A stretch of DNA of 18,840 nt from an uncultured bacterium (GTDB taxonomy: Bacteria; Bacillota; Clostridia; Oscillospirales; Ruminococcaceae). Numbering within the stretch: the stretch's first letter is position 1; each line of letters opens with the position of its first letter. The position numbers were made by a program, and so were the translations under genes. Below the pieces are notes generated by a model. It searched no databases. It saw only the letters and a program-made list of their open reading frames with translations, and was not told where the DNA came from. The DNA lies in NCBI GenBank assembly GCA_905214265.1, contig CAJMLQ010000053.1, positions 1 to 18,840 on the forward strand. Direction: 5' to 3'. Positions 12,524 through 18,840 of this stretch are shown here, piece after piece.

Positions 12524-13141
12524 ATGGACAAATCGATCTCAAAACCTCAGAATGCCCGCAGGCGGACCCGTATCCGCACCATGGTCATGACCGCGCTTTT
12601 GGGCGCGCTCTCCACGGTTTTGATGTTTCTAAGCTTCAGCGTGCCGCTGGTGCCCAGCTTCATCAAGCTGGATCTCTCCGAGCTGCCGGCGCTGATCGCG
12701 GCCTTCAGCATGGGGCCCCTCAGCGGCGTGTCGGTCTGCCTGATCAAGAACCTGGTCAACGTGCTGTTCACCTACAGCATGGGTGTAGGTGAGCTGTGCA
12801 ACTTCCTGCTGGGGGTATTTTTCGTCCTTCCGGCAGGATTGATCTACAAAAAGTGGAACAACCGGAAGGGCGCGCTGATTGGCGCGCTGGCGGGCGCACT
12901 GGCCATGGGCTTTTTCAGCGTCTTTATCAACTATTACCTGGTGTACCCAGTTTATGCGAATCTGCTGATGCCCATGGATGTGATTTTGGGGATGTACCAA
13001 GCGATCAATCCCAAAATCGAGACGCTGTGGCAGGCGCTGTGGATTTTCAACGCCCCCTTTACCTTTGTCAAGGGACTGATCAGCGTTGCCATCACCTTTT
13101 TGATCTATAAGCGGATTTCGCCGGTGATCAAGGGAAAATAG
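12524..13141 (+). CDS. ribU: Riboflavin ECF transporter S component RibU
   Basis: 205-residue integral membrane protein with about six hydrophobic segments. As the substrate-binding S component it captures riboflavin and works with the shared EcfA-EcfA'-EcfT energising module, which is not in this window. The LDLSELPALIAAFSMGPLSG stretch (about 49-68) is the RibU signature region, and the N-terminus is basic (NARRRTRIRT) before the first helix. The start at 12524 follows AAAGGAA at 12510-12516; an in-frame extension would pass back through the riboswitch. Control by the FMN riboswitch directly supports the substrate assignment. A strong terminator follows at 13152, making this a single-gene unit. 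Confidence 0.96.
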   Translation: MDKSISKPQNARRRTRIRTMVMTALLGALSTVLMFLSFSVPLVPSFIKLDLSELPALIAAFSMGPLSGVSVCLIKNLVNVLFTYSMGVGELCNFLLGVFFVLPAGLIYKKWNNRKGALIGALAGALAMGFFSVFINYYLVYPVYANLLMPMDVILGMYQAINPKIETLWQALWIFNAPFTFVKGLISVAITFLIYKRISPVIKGK

Positions 13142-13151
13142 CGGTCCTTAC

Positions 13152-13189
13152 AAGCGGTCTGCTGCACAACTGCGGCAGGCCGCTTTTTT
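13152..13189 (+). terminator. Intrinsic terminator after ribU
   Basis: A 14-bp stem (13152-13165 with 13172-13185, two G-U pairs) with an ACAACT loop is followed by TTTT to 13189. Confidence 0.93.
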
Positions 13190-13271
13190 GACGGATCTTT
13201 GCAGAAAAAGGAGATACCAGTCGGACTGTGTAAATTTCAGGTAAAATTTCCTTACTGGCCGATACCGGCGG

Positions 13272-13300
13272 TATACAAACAAAAACGGGTATGCTATAAT
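13272..13300 (+). promoter_or_regulatory. Promoter with extended -10 for the Na+/phosphate symporter gene
   Basis: TATAAT (13295-13300) is preceded by TGC, an extended -10. The -35 is TATACA (13272-13277, four of six consensus bases), 17 bp upstream. Start near 13307 gives a leader of about 60 nt. Confidence 0.8.
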
Positions 13301-13365
13301 GAGTAACGGAAAAGCCTGTCCGCCCGGCGCGGGCAGGAAACAGAGAAACAACCTGGAGGAACGTT

Positions 13366-15171
13366 ATGAGTCCATTCAACTTCATCAGCCTGGGAGGCGG
13401 CCTGGCGCTTTTCCTCTTCGGCATGAACATTTTGGCGGGCGGGATGGAAAAAGTTTCCGGGGGCAAGGTGGAAAAAGCCCTGGAGAAGCTGACCAGTAAC
13501 ATCTTTACCAGCGTTCTGCTGGGCGCAGCGGTGACAGCGGTGATCCAGAGCTCTTCCGTCACGACAGTGATCATCGTGGGCATGGTCAACGCAGGTATTC
13601 TCAAGCTCCAGTCGGCGGTGGGCGTGATCATGGGCGCCAACATCGGGACTACCATTACGGGACAGATCCTGCGGCTGGGCGATCTGGAGGGGAACGCCAA
13701 CGCATTTCTCCAATGGCTGAAACCCAGCACCCTGGCGCCGCTGGCGGCGGTGATCGGCATCGTGCTGCTTCTGGCGGCCCGGCGGCCCGGAAAAAAGATC
13801 GTGGGCGAGATCCTGCTGGGCTTCGGCGTGTTGTTCCAGGGGATGTTCTCCATGGAGTCGGCCATGGTACCACTACGGGAGTCCCCGGCCTTTGCACAGC
13901 TCTTTGCGGCTTTCCAGAACCCGGTTCTGGGCGTGCTGGTGGGTGCGGCAGTGACTGCGATCATCCAAAGCTCCTCGGCCTCCATCGGTATTCTCCAGGC
14001 GCTGTCTTCCACCGGCGCCATTACCTATTCTGCGGCTTTCCCCATTATCATGGGTCAGAACATTGGCACCTGCGTGACTTCCCTCCTTTCCGGGATCGGG
14101 GCGAATAAGAACGCCAAGCGGGCCGCCATGGTGCACCTTTATTTCAACATTATCGGGACCGTCCTGTTTTTGGCGGGCGTTTACGGCATCAACGCGGCAA
14201 TCGGTGGCTTTTCCTTCTGGGACAGCCCCATCAACAAGGGCGGGATCGCCAATTTCCACACTTTCTTTAATGTGGTGGCCACCCTCGTTATGCTGCCCTT
14301 TTACAAGGGACTGGCGCGGTTGGCAGAATGGACGGTGCGCGATCACGTACCGGCGTCTAAGGAAATCCTCCAGCCGGAGCTCGAGGCCGGAGCCGACCCT
14401 CTGGACGAGCGCTTCCTCTCCACCCCGGCCATCGCCCTCAACCAGAGCCGCGCTGTACTGGAAGAAATGGCACGGGATGCACTGTTCAACTTTCAGCGGT
14501 CGTATACGCTGTTCCAGGATTATGACCGGAAGCTGGTTGAGACCATCCAGACCGCAGAAAACCAGATCGACCAGACGGAGGACCGGCTCAACAGCTATTT
14601 GGGCCGGATCAGTGAGTGTGAGCTGACCGACAAGGAGAGCAAGGACGTCACCCTTCTGCTGCGGCTGACTGTGGAGTTTGAGCGGATCGGTGACTATGCC
14701 ATCAACCTGGTGGAACGGGCCGAGACTCTTTATGATAAGCATGTGAAATTCAGCGGCAAGGCGATCCAGGAGCTGGATATCATCTGTGCGGCGGTGGAGC
14801 ACATCGTGGCTATGGCATATGAGGCACTGAAAAACGACGACCTCTCCCTGGCGACGCAGATCGAGCCGTTGGAGGAGACCATCGACGCCATGCAGGATAC
14901 CCTGAAGTACCGGCACATCAAGCGGCTCAAGAGCGGCCTATGCACTATCGACGCCGGGCTGGTTTTCCTAGAAGTGCTGACCAACATCGAGCGAATCTCC
15001 GACCACTGTTCAAACATCGCGGTATATATTATCGGGCGGCACAAGAACGGCGAGATCCTCAACCGGCACGAGTATATTAAAAAGATGCATCAGGGCAACA
15101 CCGAGGAATACAACCGTTTAATGAAGAACTATATGTCCCAGTATCTTGCGGCGCTTCCGGCGGAGGATTAA
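13366..15171 (+). CDS. Na+/phosphate symporter (NptA/YjbB family) fused to a PhoU-like domain
   Basis: 601 residues. The membrane part (about 1-320) carries the internal duplication typical of Na/Pi-cotransporter II: QSSS at 61-64 with ANIGTT at 91-96, and QSSS at 201-204 with QNIGT at 231-235. The remaining about 250 residues (350-600) are helical, with two PhoU-like repeats (RLTVEFERIGDYAINLVERAE, and EVLTNIERISDHCSNIA), which in PhoU bind metal clusters. The protein likely moves phosphate with sodium; YjbB-type members may also export phosphate. The start follows GGAGGA at 13355-13360. The next gene begins 5 bases after the stop, so the two are co-transcribed. No pst operon is nearby. Confidence 0.93.
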   Translation: MSPFNFISLGGGLALFLFGMNILAGGMEKVSGGKVEKALEKLTSNIFTSVLLGAAVTAVIQSSSVTTVIIVGMVNAGILKLQSAVGVIMGANIGTTITGQILRLGDLEGNANAFLQWLKPSTLAPLAAVIGIVLLLAARRPGKKIVGEILLGFGVLFQGMFSMESAMVPLRESPAFAQLFAAFQNPVLGVLVGAAVTAIIQSSSASIGILQALSSTGAITYSAAFPIIMGQNIGTCVTSLLSGIGANKNAKRAAMVHLYFNIIGTVLFLAGVYGINAAIGGFSFWDSPINKGGIANFHTFFNVVATLVMLPFYKGLARLAEWTVRDHVPASKEILQPELEAGADPLDERFLSTPAIALNQSRAVLEEMARDALFNFQRSYTLFQDYDRKLVETIQTAENQIDQTEDRLNSYLGRISECELTDKESKDVTLLLRLTVEFERIGDYAINLVERAETLYDKHVKFSGKAIQELDIICAAVEHIVAMAYEALKNDDLSLATQIEPLEETIDAMQDTLKYRHIKRLKSGLCTIDAGLVFLEVLTNIERISDHCSNIAVYIIGRHKNGEILNRHEYIKKMHQGNTEEYNRLMKNYMSQYLAALPAED

Positions 15172-15176
15172 ACGAG

Positions 15177-15863
15177 ATGAAAAAGCGGATACCGGTGGAG
15201 GAAACCTTCTGGATGGGGGCGCTGTTGGCGCTGTCCGGCGGGATTCTGGATGCCTACACCTATCTGGCCCGGGGCGGGGTCTTCGCCTTTGCTCAGACTG
15301 GGAACCTGGTGCTGCTGGGAATTCGGATTGCCAGAAGAGAATATGCGGAAATCTGCTGTTACCTGATTCCGGTATTGGCCTTTACGGGCGGCGTGCTGCT
15401 GACCGAGGTTATCCGCCATCGCTTCCGGGACCATCCGCGCTTCGCGTGGCAGCAGGCGTCTTTGGCGGCGGAGGCTGTGATTTTAGCAGCAGTGGCGTTC
15501 CTTCCTGCGGGAGGGGGCGCCGACACGGCGGCAAATGTGGCTGTTTCCCTGGCCTGCGGCATCCAGGTGGAGAGCTTCCGGAAAATGGCGGGAGCGGCCT
15601 ATGTCACCACCATGTGCACCGGAAATCTCCGGAGCGCGGCAGAGCTTCTGTTTCGGTTCTGGGTCACAAAGGACCCGGAGGAGCGGCGGCAGAGCCTGCG
15701 ATTTTACGGCGTCGTGGGTGTTTTCCTTGGCGGCGCGGTGCTGGGCGAGCGGATGGTTGCCCTGTTTCACCAAAGGTCGGTTCTGATCTGTCTGATCCCT
15801 CTGGCAGCGGCCATCGGCCTGCTGTTTCTGCGGGTAGAAAAGGCGGAAGAGCTGCAAAAGTAG
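15177..15863 (+). CDS. DUF1275 (YoaK-family) membrane protein
   Basis: 228 residues with about six hydrophobic segments. The DUF1275 signatures are visible: GGILDAYTYLARGGVFAFAQTGN near the N-terminus (about residues 21-43), and a later CGIQVESFR with TTMCTGNLRSAAELL (about 128-155). Function is not established in this family. The ribosome binding site GGAGG (15162-15166) lies inside the end of the upstream transporter gene and only 5 bases separate the genes, so coupling is likely. A joint role in ion or phosphate handling is only inference from this pairing. A strong hairpin terminator follows 8 bases after the stop. Confidence 0.88.
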   Translation: MKKRIPVEETFWMGALLALSGGILDAYTYLARGGVFAFAQTGNLVLLGIRIARREYAEICCYLIPVLAFTGGVLLTEVIRHRFRDHPRFAWQQASLAAEAVILAAVAFLPAGGGADTAANVAVSLACGIQVESFRKMAGAAYVTTMCTGNLRSAAELLFRFWVTKDPEERRQSLRFYGVVGVFLGGAVLGERMVALFHQRSVLICLIPLAAAIGLLFLRVEKAEELQK

Positions 15864-15871
15864 AAAAGGAA

Positions 15872-15914
15872 AAATCCCCGCTGCTGGCCATTTTTCGGCC
15901 GGCAGCGGGGATTT
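15872..15914. terminator. Bidirectional terminator between converging genes
   Basis: An 18-bp stem (15872-15889 with 15897-15914, one G-U pair) encloses a 7-nt loop. On the minus strand TTTTCCTTTTC follows it; on the plus strand the 3' arm ends in ATTT. It separates the plus-strand DUF1275 gene from the minus-strand RluA gene. Confidence 0.88.
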
Positions 15915-15944
15915 CTGCGGTTGTCCGTTTTTGGAACAGATCCA

Positions 15945-16538
15945 TTACGGCGTTTCCGCCCAATCCGGAAGCGCCTCAAAGCTCTGGATTTTGCCCCGGT
16001 GGGGAAAGGCGATTTTGCAGGAGAACAGCATAGGCGCGGTGATATCGTCCCGGGCACCGTATTTGTGGTCACCCGCCAGAGGAAAGCCGCGGCTGGCAAA
16101 CTGCACCCGGATTTGGTGGCTGCGGCCAGTATGCAGGCGGATGCGGACCAGCGAGGTTTCACCGACGGTCAGCCGCCGGAAGTCCAGCCGTGCCTTTTTT
16201 ACGCCGCCCCGGAGGCGCTTGACGACATAGACCTTGTTCTTTCCGGAGTCCTTCCAGAGCAGGTCCTCCCAGTCGCCGCTTTCCGGGGGCGTCCCATGGA
16301 CCATTGCCACGTATTCCTTCACCATGGCGCCCTCCTGGACCGCACGGGACAGGGATGCGGCGGCAACCCGGCTCCGGGCAAAGACCATGACTCCGCCCAC
16401 ATTGAGATCCAGACGGTGGATCGGATAGATCTCGCCGCCCAAAGCCTCTTTCAGTGCCGCCGGGACCTGGGTTTCCGAGTCAAGCCCTACCGGCTTGATG
16501 CAGACGGCAATTTCCTTGTCCGCATACAGGATTTCCAT
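15945..16538 (-). CDS. RluA-family pseudouridine synthase, short form without S4 domain
   Basis: 197-residue enzyme of the RluA group, which isomerises uridine to pseudouridine in rRNA or tRNA. The catalytic HRLD box is at 41-44 with nucleophile D44. The motif KEYVAMVHG and the RNA/uracil-site motif GRSHQIRVQFA are present. The residue after HRLD is LNVGG rather than the common KDTSG, a mild variant. No N-terminal S4 domain is present, so it resembles the stand-alone RluA type; the target site cannot be assigned. The start at 16538 has a TAGGAGG site on the minus strand 6-7 bases upstream; a longer in-frame extension would cross the pduL terminator. Codon use matches its neighbours. Confidence 0.92.
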   Translation of the reverse strand: MEILYADKEIAVCIKPVGLDSETQVPAALKEALGGEIYPIHRLDLNVGGVMVFARSRVAAASLSRAVQEGAMVKEYVAMVHGTPPESGDWEDLLWKDSGKNKVYVVKRLRGGVKKARLDFRRLTVGETSLVRIRLHTGRSHQIRVQFASRGFPLAGDHKYGARDDITAPMLFSCKIAFPHRGKIQSFEALPDWAETP

Positions 16539-16576
16539 GCGGCGTCCTCCTAAAACGGGATTTTTTCCAAGAAGAA

Positions 16577-16607
16577 GAAACACCCGAAGACAGGCTCCGG
16601 GTGTTTC
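16577..16607 (-). terminator. Probable terminator after pduL
   Basis: GAAACACCCG (16577-16586) pairs with CGGGTGTTTC (16598-16607) around an 11-nt loop. In the minus direction it is followed by TTCTTCTTGG, a broken T-run. It lies between pduL and the RluA gene. Confidence 0.65.
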
Positions 16608-16626
16608 GGCGTGAAACGCTTTGGGC

Positions 16627-17202
16627 TTAGATGCGGACGATCTCGCCCATGACGGTGCCCTTGCAGCCGGCGGCGTTGGACTCGTCGGTGTCGATGTGCA
16701 TGGCGCGGGCGAATTTGTCGCTGACGCGGCAGACAACGTCGCCGAAGATCAGGCTGCGGTCCTCGGTGTTGACCCGCACCCAGACTACGTCCTTATCCGC
16801 AACTTCCAGCTCGGCGGCGTCGGCAGGGGTCAGATGGATGTGGCGTTTGGCGATGATGACACCCTCGGCAAGCTCGACCTCGCCCTTGGGCCCGACCAGC
16901 TTGCAGCCGGCGGAACCGGCAATGTCACCGGATTCCCGAACAGGGGCGGTGACGCCGATGGTGCGGGCGTCGGTGGCACTCAACTCGACCTGGCAGGCGC
17001 TGCGCTCCGGCCCCAGGATCGAAGCCTTCATCTCGCCCTTGGGGCCGACAATGGAAACTTTTTCCTCACAGGCAAACTGCCCGGGCTGGGAAAGGTCCTT
17101 TTTGTTGGTCAGGGTAGCGCCCTCGCCGAAGAGAACCGCCAGCGCTTCCTTGGTGACATGGACGTGCCGGGCGGATGTTTCAACAATAAATGATTTTGAC
17201 AT
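16627..17202 (-). CDS. pduL: Phosphate propanoyltransferase PduL (phosphotransacylase)
   Basis: 191 residues. It catalyses acyl-CoA + phosphate to acyl-phosphate + CoA with propionyl- or acetyl-CoA and replaces Pta in many anaerobes; paired with an acyl kinase it yields ATP. Zinc-site histidines are visible: H13 and H15 in SARHVHV, H121 and H123 in AKRHIHLTP, and H169 in MHIDTDE with E174. Internal repeats are marked by VGPKGE at 52-57 and 103-108. No N-terminal encapsulation-peptide extension is present and no microcompartment shell genes are in the window, so a cytosolic role is more likely. The start at 17202 is preceded by an AGGAGG site at 17211-17216. It has its own promoter and terminator. 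Confidence 0.95.
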   Translation of the reverse strand: MSKSFIVETSARHVHVTKEALAVLFGEGATLTNKKDLSQPGQFACEEKVSIVGPKGEMKASILGPERSACQVELSATDARTIGVTAPVRESGDIAGSAGCKLVGPKGEVELAEGVIIAKRHIHLTPADAAELEVADKDVVWVRVNTEDRSLIFGDVVCRVSDKFARAMHIDTDESNAAGCKGTVMGEIVRI

Positions 17203-17236
17203 GGATCATTCCTCCTGCGGTATTTCGATTTCTTTC

Positions 17237-17265
17237 ATTATAGCGCGTTTCCCGGACAAGGTCAA
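17237..17265 (-). promoter_or_regulatory. Minus-strand promoter for pduL
   Basis: Read on the minus strand, TTGACC (17265-17260) and TATAAT (17242-17237) are spaced 17 bp. It is divergent from the lipoprotein gene promoter to its right. Confidence 0.85.
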
Positions 17266-17334
17266 GGCGTGGGGAAAAGGTTTGGGGATTTGCCGAATTT
17301 TTTTGATTTCCGACACCGAATCGTCACATTTTTC

Positions 17335-17343
17335 TGCTAAAAT
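17335..17343 (+). promoter_or_regulatory. Candidate extended -10 promoter for the lipoprotein gene
   Basis: TGC-TAAAAT (17335-17343) is an extended -10; I see no convincing -35 at 16-18 bp. The predicted leader is about 40 nt. Confidence 0.45.
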
Positions 17344-17387
17344 AACGGAAGAGAACAGGGAGCCAATTCCCGGAAAGGATGGAACGT

Positions 17388-17867
17388 ATGAGATTTAGAC
17401 GAGTTTTCGCCGCAGCTTTTCTGGCGGGCGCTGTTTTGCTGGGTTCCTGCGGAGAAGCGCCGGAGTCCAGTTCAGAAATTCAGGAGGAAACGCCGGTTTC
17501 TTCAGCTGTGGAGTCGTCTTCGCCGGTTTTTCGAAGCGTCCCGGAGGGGGAGTCGGCAATTGTCAGCTATGGGATCGTTCTTTCTGCCAGCGGTACTTCG
17601 GTGACGGTGGATCTGGCCAGTGCCGGGGGAGCAGAAACGGTGCCGGACGCTGGGGCGCTGTCGGTTACCGGTGTGCAGAAAACCATAACGGTGGAGGAAG
17701 ACTGTCCCATCCTGGACGCGGCGGGGAAGGCTATGAAATTAGCCGGCCTGCAGGAGGGAATGGCGGTCCGGTTTACCGAAACGCCATCGCTTCTGCTTTC
17801 CATCCAGGTGCTTCCGGAAGCAAGCGTGGCGGGGAACGCCGTGGAGTCTGGAGAACCTCAAGAGTAA
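17388..17867 (+). CDS. Small secreted lipoprotein of unknown function
   Basis: 159 residues from ATG 17388. A basic start (MRFRR), a hydrophobic stretch (VFAAAFLAGAVLL) and a lipobox LGSC with C21 predict a lipid-anchored extracellular protein. A Ser/Glu-rich linker (about 22-55) follows, then a small beta-rich region with the SYGIVLSASGTSVTVDLAS and KTITVEEDCPILDAAG stretches; I recognise no family. I chose 17388 because the GGAAAGG site at 17372-17378 is 9 bases upstream, whereas ATG 17379 abuts it. The lipid kinase gene follows 12 bases after the stop, so they are likely co-transcribed. Confidence 0.8.
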   Translation: MRFRRVFAAAFLAGAVLLGSCGEAPESSSEIQEETPVSSAVESSSPVFRSVPEGESAIVSYGIVLSASGTSVTVDLASAGGAETVPDAGALSVTGVQKTITVEEDCPILDAAGKAMKLAGLQEGMAVRFTETPSLLLSIQVLPEASVAGNAVESGEPQE

Positions 17868-17879
17868 AGGAGAACGCTT

Positions 17880-18788
17880 ATGTACCGGAAATTGCTGTTT
17901 ACGCTGAACCCCCATGCCGGTCGCGGAGCTGTGCGGGAGCATTTCACAGACCTGGTGGACGGCTTTGTCCGCGCGGGTTATGACGTGACCGTCCACACCT
18001 CGCAGAAACCGCTGGATCTGCCGGACTATATTGCGGAAAACGCGGGAAAGTATGAGGTACTGGTCAGCTGCGGCGGGGATGGGACCCTCAACGAGACGGT
18101 CAACGGTCTGATGCGGTGCCCGGAGCAGCCGGCTTTCTGTTATATCCCGGCGGGGACGGTCAACGATTTTGCCTCTTCGCTGGGAATCCCCAGGGACATG
18201 CGCAAAGCCGGACTGCTGGTGGAAGAGGGAGTCCCCTTTGACTGCGATGTCGGGCAGTTTGGGAAGCGGTATTTTGCCTATGTAGTTGCCTTTGGTGCGT
18301 TCACCGACGTCTCCTACCAGACGCCGCAGCAATCCAAGCAGCTTTTTGGGAAGCTGGCCTATGTTGCGGAGGGGATCAAGCGCCTTTCGAATCTCATTCC
18401 GTACCGGGTTCATATCCGCTGCGGGGAAATGGATCTGGAAGAAGACTTCCTTTATGGGATGGTGTCAAACTCCACGTCTGTGGCGGGGCTGAAGCTATCG
18501 GAGGAGCATATTTTTCTGAATGACGGTCTATTTGAGGTGGTCTTGGTGCGGTATCCCCGGAACCTTTCGGAGCAGCAGGCCATTCTTAACGGGTTGCTCA
18601 AGCGGGAGGCGGTGCCGGATCTGCTCTACCTGTTCCGGACGCCACGGCTGGAGATTTCGTCCGAGAGCCCGCTGCCCTGGACGCTGGACGGAGAGTTCGG
18701 CGGGGATGTGCGGCAGGCGGAGATCGAAAACCGCCGGGGCGCCATCCGGATCCTGGTCAGCCGGGACGCTAGCCTGCCCGCCGAATGA
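17880..18788 (+). CDS. Diacylglycerol kinase-family lipid kinase (YegS/DagK-type)
   Basis: 302 residues of the DAGK catalytic family. The N-terminal NPHAGRG (10-16) helps bind nucleotide, the central GGDGT is at 65-69 in SCGGDGTLNETVNGLM, and PAGTVNDFASSLG follows (about 92-104). The C-terminal WTLDGEFGG (about 268-276) supplies a conserved acidic residue. DagK-type members phosphorylate diacylglycerol, recycling lipid released during teichoic acid or other glycopolymer synthesis. The ligand here is inferred from the family; related enzymes act on other lipids. The start is set by AAAGGAGA at 17866-17873. No terminator is visible before the window ends. Confidence 0.93.
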   Translation: MYRKLLFTLNPHAGRGAVREHFTDLVDGFVRAGYDVTVHTSQKPLDLPDYIAENAGKYEVLVSCGGDGTLNETVNGLMRCPEQPAFCYIPAGTVNDFASSLGIPRDMRKAGLLVEEGVPFDCDVGQFGKRYFAYVVAFGAFTDVSYQTPQQSKQLFGKLAYVAEGIKRLSNLIPYRVHIRCGEMDLEEDFLYGMVSNSTSVAGLKLSEEHIFLNDGLFEVVLVRYPRNLSEQQAILNGLLKREAVPDLLYLFRTPRLEISSESPLPWTLDGEFGGDVRQAEIENRRGAIRILVSRDASLPAE

Positions 18789-18840
18789 GAAATGAGAAAA
18801 GCCGCTTCAATAAAAAACAAAGCGTCCAAGGACAGGAAAT

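Noticed and set aside
16631..17398. A 255-codon plus-strand frame opposite pduL, and a second one at 16621-17193
   Set aside because: Both are antisense to an intact PduL with conserved zinc-site histidines and show no family signature.
1..18840. CRISPR arrays, insertion sequences, phage genes, tRNA or rRNA genes, or a defence island
   Set aside because: I saw no repeat-spacer pattern, transposase, integrase or tRNA-like cloverleaf, and gene content is housekeeping throughout.

Overview
This 18.8 kb window looks like core chromosome of a GC-rich, low-copy-element Gram-positive anaerobe. The best fit is a member of the class Clostridia, probably Oscillospiraceae-like. This rests on gene content and order (smc-ftsY; yhbY-nadD-yqeK-LCP-rsfS; efp next to a CD1247-type protein), on strong AGGAGG ribosome binding sites, and on T-box and FMN riboswitch control; I ran no taxonomic search. 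I see no tRNA or rRNA genes, insertion sequences, phage genes or CRISPR arrays.

Layout. (1) 1-1187: the 3' end of smc followed by ftsY. (2) 1318-5386: a dense same-strand run of housekeeping genes: a small unknown membrane protein, the XTP/dITP pyrophosphatase RdgB, the CRM-domain ribosome-assembly protein YhbY, NadD, the HD phosphohydrolase YqeK, an LCP cell-envelope ligase and the ribosome silencing factor RsfS. (3) 5434-8233: a leuS transcription unit with a near-consensus promoter, a T-box leader with a foldable Stem I (candidate specifier CTG), an intrinsic terminator, leuS and a second terminator. (4) 8329-8764: rpsU (S21) with its own promoter, a roughly 130-nt structured leader and a terminator. 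(5) 8788-10951: a tightly packed operon of yqeG, an endonuclease IV-like TIM barrel, a DUF952 protein and aroQ, with two ATGA stop/start overlaps. (6) 11013-12272: promoter, leader, efp and an acidic, cysteine-rich CD1247-type protein. (7) 12294-13189: FMN riboswitch, terminator and the riboflavin transporter subunit ribU. (8) 13272-15914: an Na+/phosphate symporter-PhoU fusion and a DUF1275 membrane protein, closed by a terminator that can serve both strands. (9) 15945-17265, minus strand: a short RluA-type pseudouridine synthase and a stand-alone PduL phosphotransacylase with its own promoter. (10) 17335-18788, plus strand: a small unknown lipoprotein and a diacylglycerol-kinase-family lipid kinase. 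The last 52 bases (18789-18840) hold nothing I can identify.

How the genes relate. Most serve growth-linked functions: chromosome and membrane targeting (SMC, FtsY), nucleotide-pool cleaning (RdgB), NAD synthesis (NadD), ribosome assembly and translation (YhbY, RsfS, LeuS, S21, EF-P, RluA), and envelope or lipid metabolism (LCP, lipid kinase). Metabolite sensing is explicit at two places: uncharged tRNA-Leu for leuS and FMN for ribU. I did not find a convincing undescribed system. The most worthwhile loose ends are the rpsU and efp leaders, the small membrane protein next to rdgB, the cysteine-rich tail of the CD1247-type protein, and the unknown lipoprotein paired with a lipid kinase.
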